Shown here in pieces: positions 59,301 through 64,000 of a stretch of 64,000 nt of DNA. The stretch lies in NCBI GenBank assembly GCA_014843695.1, contig CM026390.1:52108121-52172120 (forward strand). Reading direction: 5' to 3'. Both the position numbers and the translations under genes were made by a program. This DNA comes from Archivesica marissinica. Taxonomy: Eukaryota > Mollusca > Bivalvia > Venerida > Vesicomyidae. Each line of letters opens with the position of its first letter. The first letter of the stretch is position 1. The notes under the pieces were generated by a model, which did no database searches, was not told where the DNA came from, and saw only the letters and a list, made by a program, of their open reading frames with translations.

Positions 59301-62300
59301 TGATGCTGAGTAGATCTTAAAGCAAATATCTAGACAAATGCTGATGCTGAGTAGATTTTAAAGCAAATATCTAGACAAATGCTGATGCTGAGTAGATCTT
59401 AAAGCAAATATCTAGACAAATGCTGATGCTGAGTAGATCTTAAAACAAATATCTAGACAAATGCTGATGCTGAGTAGATCTTAAAGCAAATATCTAGACA
59501 AATGTTGATGCTGAGTAGATCTTCAAGCAAATATCTAGACAAATGCTGATGCTGAGTAGATCTTAAAGCAAATATCTAGACAAATGCTGATGCTGAGTAG
59601 ATCTTAAAGCAAATATCTAGACAAATGCTGATGCTGAGTAGATCATAAAGCAAATATCTAGACAAATGTTGATGCTGAGTAGATCTTAAAGCAAATATCT
59701 AGACAAATGCTGATGCTGAGTAGATCTTAAAACAAATATCTAGACAAATGCTGATGCTGAGTAGATCTTAAAACAAATATCTAGACAAATGATGATGCTC
59801 AACAGAGAATATATCTAGACAAATGCTGATGCTGAGTAGATCTTAAAACAAATATCTAGACAAATGCTGATGCTCAACAGAGAATATATCTTGACAAATG
59901 CTGATGCTGAGTAGACCGTAAAGCAAATAGCTAGACAAATGCTGATGCTCAATGGAGTAAATATCTAGACAAATGCTGATGCTTAATGGAGAAAATATCT
60001 AGACAAATGCTGATGCTTAATGTAGAAAATATCTAGACAAATGCTGATGCTCAATGGAGACAATATCTAGACAAATGCTGATGCTTAATGGAGAAAATAT
60101 CTAGACAAATGTTGATGTTCAATGTAGAAAATATCTAGACAAATGTTGATGCTCAATGTAGAAAATATCTAGACAAATGCTGATGCTCAATGGTGAAAAT
60201 ATCTAGACAAATGTTGATGCTCAATGGTGAAAATATATAGACAAATGTTGATGCTCAATGGAGAATATATCTAGTCAAATGCTGATGCTGAGTAGATCTT
60301 AAAGCAAATATCTAGACAAATGCTGATGCTGAGTAGATCTTAAAGCAAATATCTAGAAACATGTTGATGCTGAGTAGATCTTAAAGCAAATATCTAGACA
60401 AATGCTGATGCTGAGTAGATCTTAAAGCAAATATCTAGACAAATGCTGATGCTGAGTAGATCTTAAAGCAAATATCTAGACAAATGCTGATGCTCAATGG
60501 TGAAACTATCTAGACAAATACTGATGCTCAATGGTGAAAATATCTAGACAAATGTTGATGCTCAATGGTGAAAATATCTAGACAAATGTTGATGTTCAAT
60601 GGTGAAAATATCTAGACAAATGCTGATGCTCAATGGTGAAAATATCTAGACAAATGCTAATGCTCAATGGTGAAAATATCTAGACAAATGCTGATACTCA
60701 ATGTAGAAAATATCTAGACAAATGTTGATGCTCAATGGAGAAAATATCAAGACAAATGCTGATACTCAATGGAGACAATATCTAGACAAATGCTGATGGA
60801 TGCTCAATGTAGAAAATATCTAGACAAATGCTGAAGCTCAATTGAGACAATATCTAGACAAATGCTGATACTTAATGTAGAAAATATCTAGACAAATGCT
60901 GATGCTCACTGGAGAAAATATCTAGACAAATGCTGATGCTCACTGGAGAAAATATCAAGACAAATGCTGATACTCAATGGATACAATATCTAGACAAATG
61001 CTGATGGATGCTCAATGTAGAAAATATCTAGACAAATGCTGATGCTCAATTGAGCCAATATCTAGACAAATGCTGATACTTAATGTAGAACATATCTAGA
61101 CAAATGCTGATGCTCACTGGAGAAAATATCTAGACAAATGCTGATGCTCACTGGAGAAAATTTCTAGACAAATGCTGATGCTCAATGGAGACAATATCTA
61201 GACAAATGCTGATGCTCACTGGTGACAACACTATCTAGACAAATGCTGATGCTCAATGGTGAAATATATAGACAAATGTTGATGCTCAATGGAGAATATA
61301 TCTAGTCAAATGCTGATGCTCAATGGTGAAAATATCTAGACAAATGCTAATGCTCAATGGTGAAAATATCTAGACAACTGTTGATGCTTAATGGAAACAA
61401 TATCTAGACAAATGCTGATGCTCAATGTAGAAAATATCTAGACAAATGTTGATGCTCAATGGAGAAAATATCAAAACAAATGCTGATACTCAATGGAGAC
61501 AATATCTAGACAAATGCTGATGGATGCTCAATGTAGAAAATATCTAGACAAATGCTGATGCTCAATTGAGACAATATCTAGACAAATGCTGATACTTAAT
61601 GTAGAAAATATCTAGACAAATGTTGATGCTGAGTAGATCTTAAAGCAAATATCTAGACAAATGTTGATGCTGAGTAGATCTTCAAGCAAATATCTAGACA
61701 AATGCTGATGCTGAGTAGATCTTAAAGCAAATATCTAGACAAATGCTGATGCTGAGTAGATCTTAAAGCAAATATCTAGACAAATGCTGATGCTGAGTAG
61801 ATCATAAAGCAAATATCTAGACAAATGTTGATGCTGAGTAGATCTTAAAGCAAATATCTAGACAAATGCTGATGCTGAGTAGATCTTAAAACAAATATCT
61901 AGACAAATGCTGATGCTGAGTAGATCTTAAAACAAATATCTAGACAAATGATGATGCTCAACAGAGAATATATCTAGACAAATGCTGATGCTGAGTAGAT
62001 CTTAAAACAAATATCTAGACAAATGCTGATGCTCAACAGAGAATATATCTTGACAAATGCTGATGCTGAGTAGACCGTAAAGCAAATAGCTAGACAAATG
62101 CTGATGCTCAATGGAGTAAATATCTAGACAAATGCTGATGCTTAATGGAGAAAATATCTAGACAAATGCTGATGCTTAATGTAGAAAATATCTAGACAAA
62201 TGCTGATGCTCAATGGAGACAATATCTAGACAAATGCTGATGCTTAATGGAGAAAATATCTAGACAAATGTTGATGCTCAATGTAGAAAATATCTAGACA

Positions 62301-64000
62301 AATGTTGATGCTCAATGTAGAAAATATCTAGACAAATGCTGATGCTCAATGGTGAAAATATCTAGACAAATGTTGATGCTCAATGGTGAAAATATATAGA
62401 CAAATGTTGATGCTCAATGGAGAATATATCTAGTCAAATGCTGATGCTGAGTAGATCTTAAAGCAAATATCTAGACAAATGCTGATGCTGAGTAGATCTT
62501 AAAGCAAATATCTAGAAACATGTTGATGCTGAGTAGATCTTAAAGCAAATATCGAGACAAATGCTGATGCTGAGTAGATCTTAAAGCAAATATCTAGACA
62601 AATGCTGATGCTGAGTAGATCTTAAAGCAAATATCTAGACAAATGCTGATGCTCAATGGTGAAACTATCTAGACAAATGTTGATGTTCAATGGTGAAAAT
62701 ATCTAGACAAATGCTGATGCTCAATGGTGAAAATATCTAGACAAATGCTAATGCTCAATGGTGAAAATATCTAGACAACTGTTGATGCTTAATGGAAACA
62801 ATATCTAGACAAATGCTGATGCTCAATGTAGAAAATATCTAGACAAATGTTGATGCTCAATGGAGAAAATATCAAAACAAATGCTGATACTCAATGGAGA
62901 CAATATCTAGACAAATGCTGATGGATGCTCAATGTAGAAAATATCTAGACAAATGCTGATGCTCAATTGAGACAATATCTAGACAAATGCTGATACTTAA
63001 TGTAGAAAATATCTAGACAAATGCTGATGCTCACTGGAGAAAATATCTAGACAAATGCTGATGCTCACTGGAGAAAATATCAAGACAAATGCTGATACTC
63101 AATGGAGACAATATCTAGACAAATGCTGATGGATGCTCAATGTAGAAAATATCTAGACAAATGCTGATGCTCAATTGAGACAATATCTAGACAAATGCTG
63201 ATACTTAATGTAGAAAATATCTAGACAAATGCTGATGCTCACTGGAGAAAATATCTAGACAAATGCTGATGCTCACTGGAGAAAATTTCTAGACAAATGC
63301 TGATGCTCAATGGAGACAATATCTAGACAAATGCTGATGCTCACTGGTGACACTATCTAGACAAATGCTGATGCTCAATGGTGAAATATATAGACAAATG
63401 TTGATGCTCAATGGAGAATATATCTAGACAAATGCTGATACTCAATGTAGAAAATATCTAGACAAATGTTGATGCTCAATGGAGAAAATATCAAAACAAA
63501 TGCTGATACTCAATGGAGACAATATCTAGACAAATGCTGATGGATGCTCAATGTAGAAAATATCTAGACAAATGCTGATGCTCAATTGAGACAATATCTA
63601 GACAAATGCTGATACTTAATGTAGAAAATATCTAGACAAATGTTGATGCTGAGTAGATCTTAAAGCAAATATCTAGACAAATGCTGATGCTGAGTAGATT
63701 TTAAAGCAAATATCTAGACAAATGCTGATGCTGAGTAGATCTTAAAGCAAATATCTAGACAAAAGTTGATGCTGAGTAGATCTTCAAGCAAATATCTAGA
63801 CAAATGCTGATGCTGAGTAGATCTTAAAGCAAATATCTAGACAAATGCTGATGCTGAGTAGATCTTAAAGCAAATATCTAGACAAATGCTGATGCTGAAT
63901 AGATCTTAAAGCAAATATCTAGACAAATGCTGATGCTGAGTAGATCTTAAAACAAATATCTAGACAAATGCTGATGCTGAGTAGATCTTAAAACAAATAT
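56370..64000. repeat. 34/41-bp satellite with 2159-bp higher-order repeat, continues past window
   Basis: The common core is ATATCTAGACAAATGCTGAT. It continues as GCTCAATGGAGAAA (34 bp) or GCTGAGTAGATCTTAAAGCAA (41 bp). Rare variants recur at a fixed 2159-base offset: TCTTCAAGC at 59520 and 61679, TAGATCATAAAG at 59638 and 61797, GTAGACCGTAAAG at 59911 and 62070, CTAGAAACATG at 60352 and 62511. A further TCTTCAAGC at 63781 opens a third block. The array is about 7.6 kb here and unfinished. Confidence 0.97.

Overview
This is a eukaryotic, almost certainly lophotrochozoan and probably bivalve or other mollusc, genomic window. The evidence is a spliced gene with GT..AG introns, several tRNA-headed SINE families, TTAA-flanked miniature DNA transposons, a piece of a GACCTTGACCTT-type dispersed repeat of the kind I associate with bivalve intergenic DNA, and an extreme load of minisatellites. 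I see no bacterial genes, rRNA, intact tRNA gene or CRISPR array. The species assignment is inference.

The one gene I can support is on the minus strand and is split into at least five small coding exons: 52744-52645, 36316-36222, 18197-18086, 14158-13940 and 12431-12360. Their splice sites and phases (1, 0, 1, 1, 1) join into one open frame of 199 codons. It begins at an ATG with an upstream in-frame stop and continues left of the window. Residues ~40-100 form an SH3 domain that by eye is closest to the atypical SH3 of Caskin proteins, followed by a Ser/Pro-rich linker. Most residues of the usual proline-peptide groove are replaced.

Layout, left to right: 0.2-6.2 kb, 64-bp satellite with a higher-order structure; 6.4-7.0 kb, 40-bp array; 7.1-8.0 kb, SINE and a unique island; 8.0-10.7 kb, 46-bp array; 10.8-12.2 kb, 74-bp array; 12.2-14.2 kb, exons 5 and 4 with a SINE; 14.4-18.0 kb, SINEs, a 74-bp and a 17-bp array; 18.1-18.2 kb, exon 3; 19-23 kb, SINE cluster, a MITE and unique DNA; 23.2-28.8 kb, four arrays, one carrying an amplified SINE; 28.8-30.8 kb, MITE cluster; 31.4-35.5 kb, two 34-bp arrays; 36.2-36.3 kb, exon 2; 36.4-42.7 kb, six arrays; 43-47 kb, SINEs and MITEs; 47.2-51.7 kb, microsatellite and a 25/33-bp array; 52.6-52.7 kb, exon 1; 53.6-54.1 kb, AT-rich 34-bp array; 55.2-56.0 kb, SINE and MITE; 56.4-64 kb, a 34/41-bp satellite with 2159-bp higher-order repeats running off the window.

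Tandem arrays fill about 39 of 64 kb, with roughly 25 mostly unrelated units, mostly inside the introns of this gene. Very long stop-free frames (up to ~1200 codons) in these arrays are by-products of stop-free repeat units and are not annotated as genes. The most noteworthy observations are the hidden split SH3 gene, duplicated splice sites beside two of its exons, a SINE co-amplified with its satellite host, several TTAA-MITE families that share an internal hairpin but not their termini, a minisatellite grown from a MITE end, and different SINE heads sharing one 3' tail.
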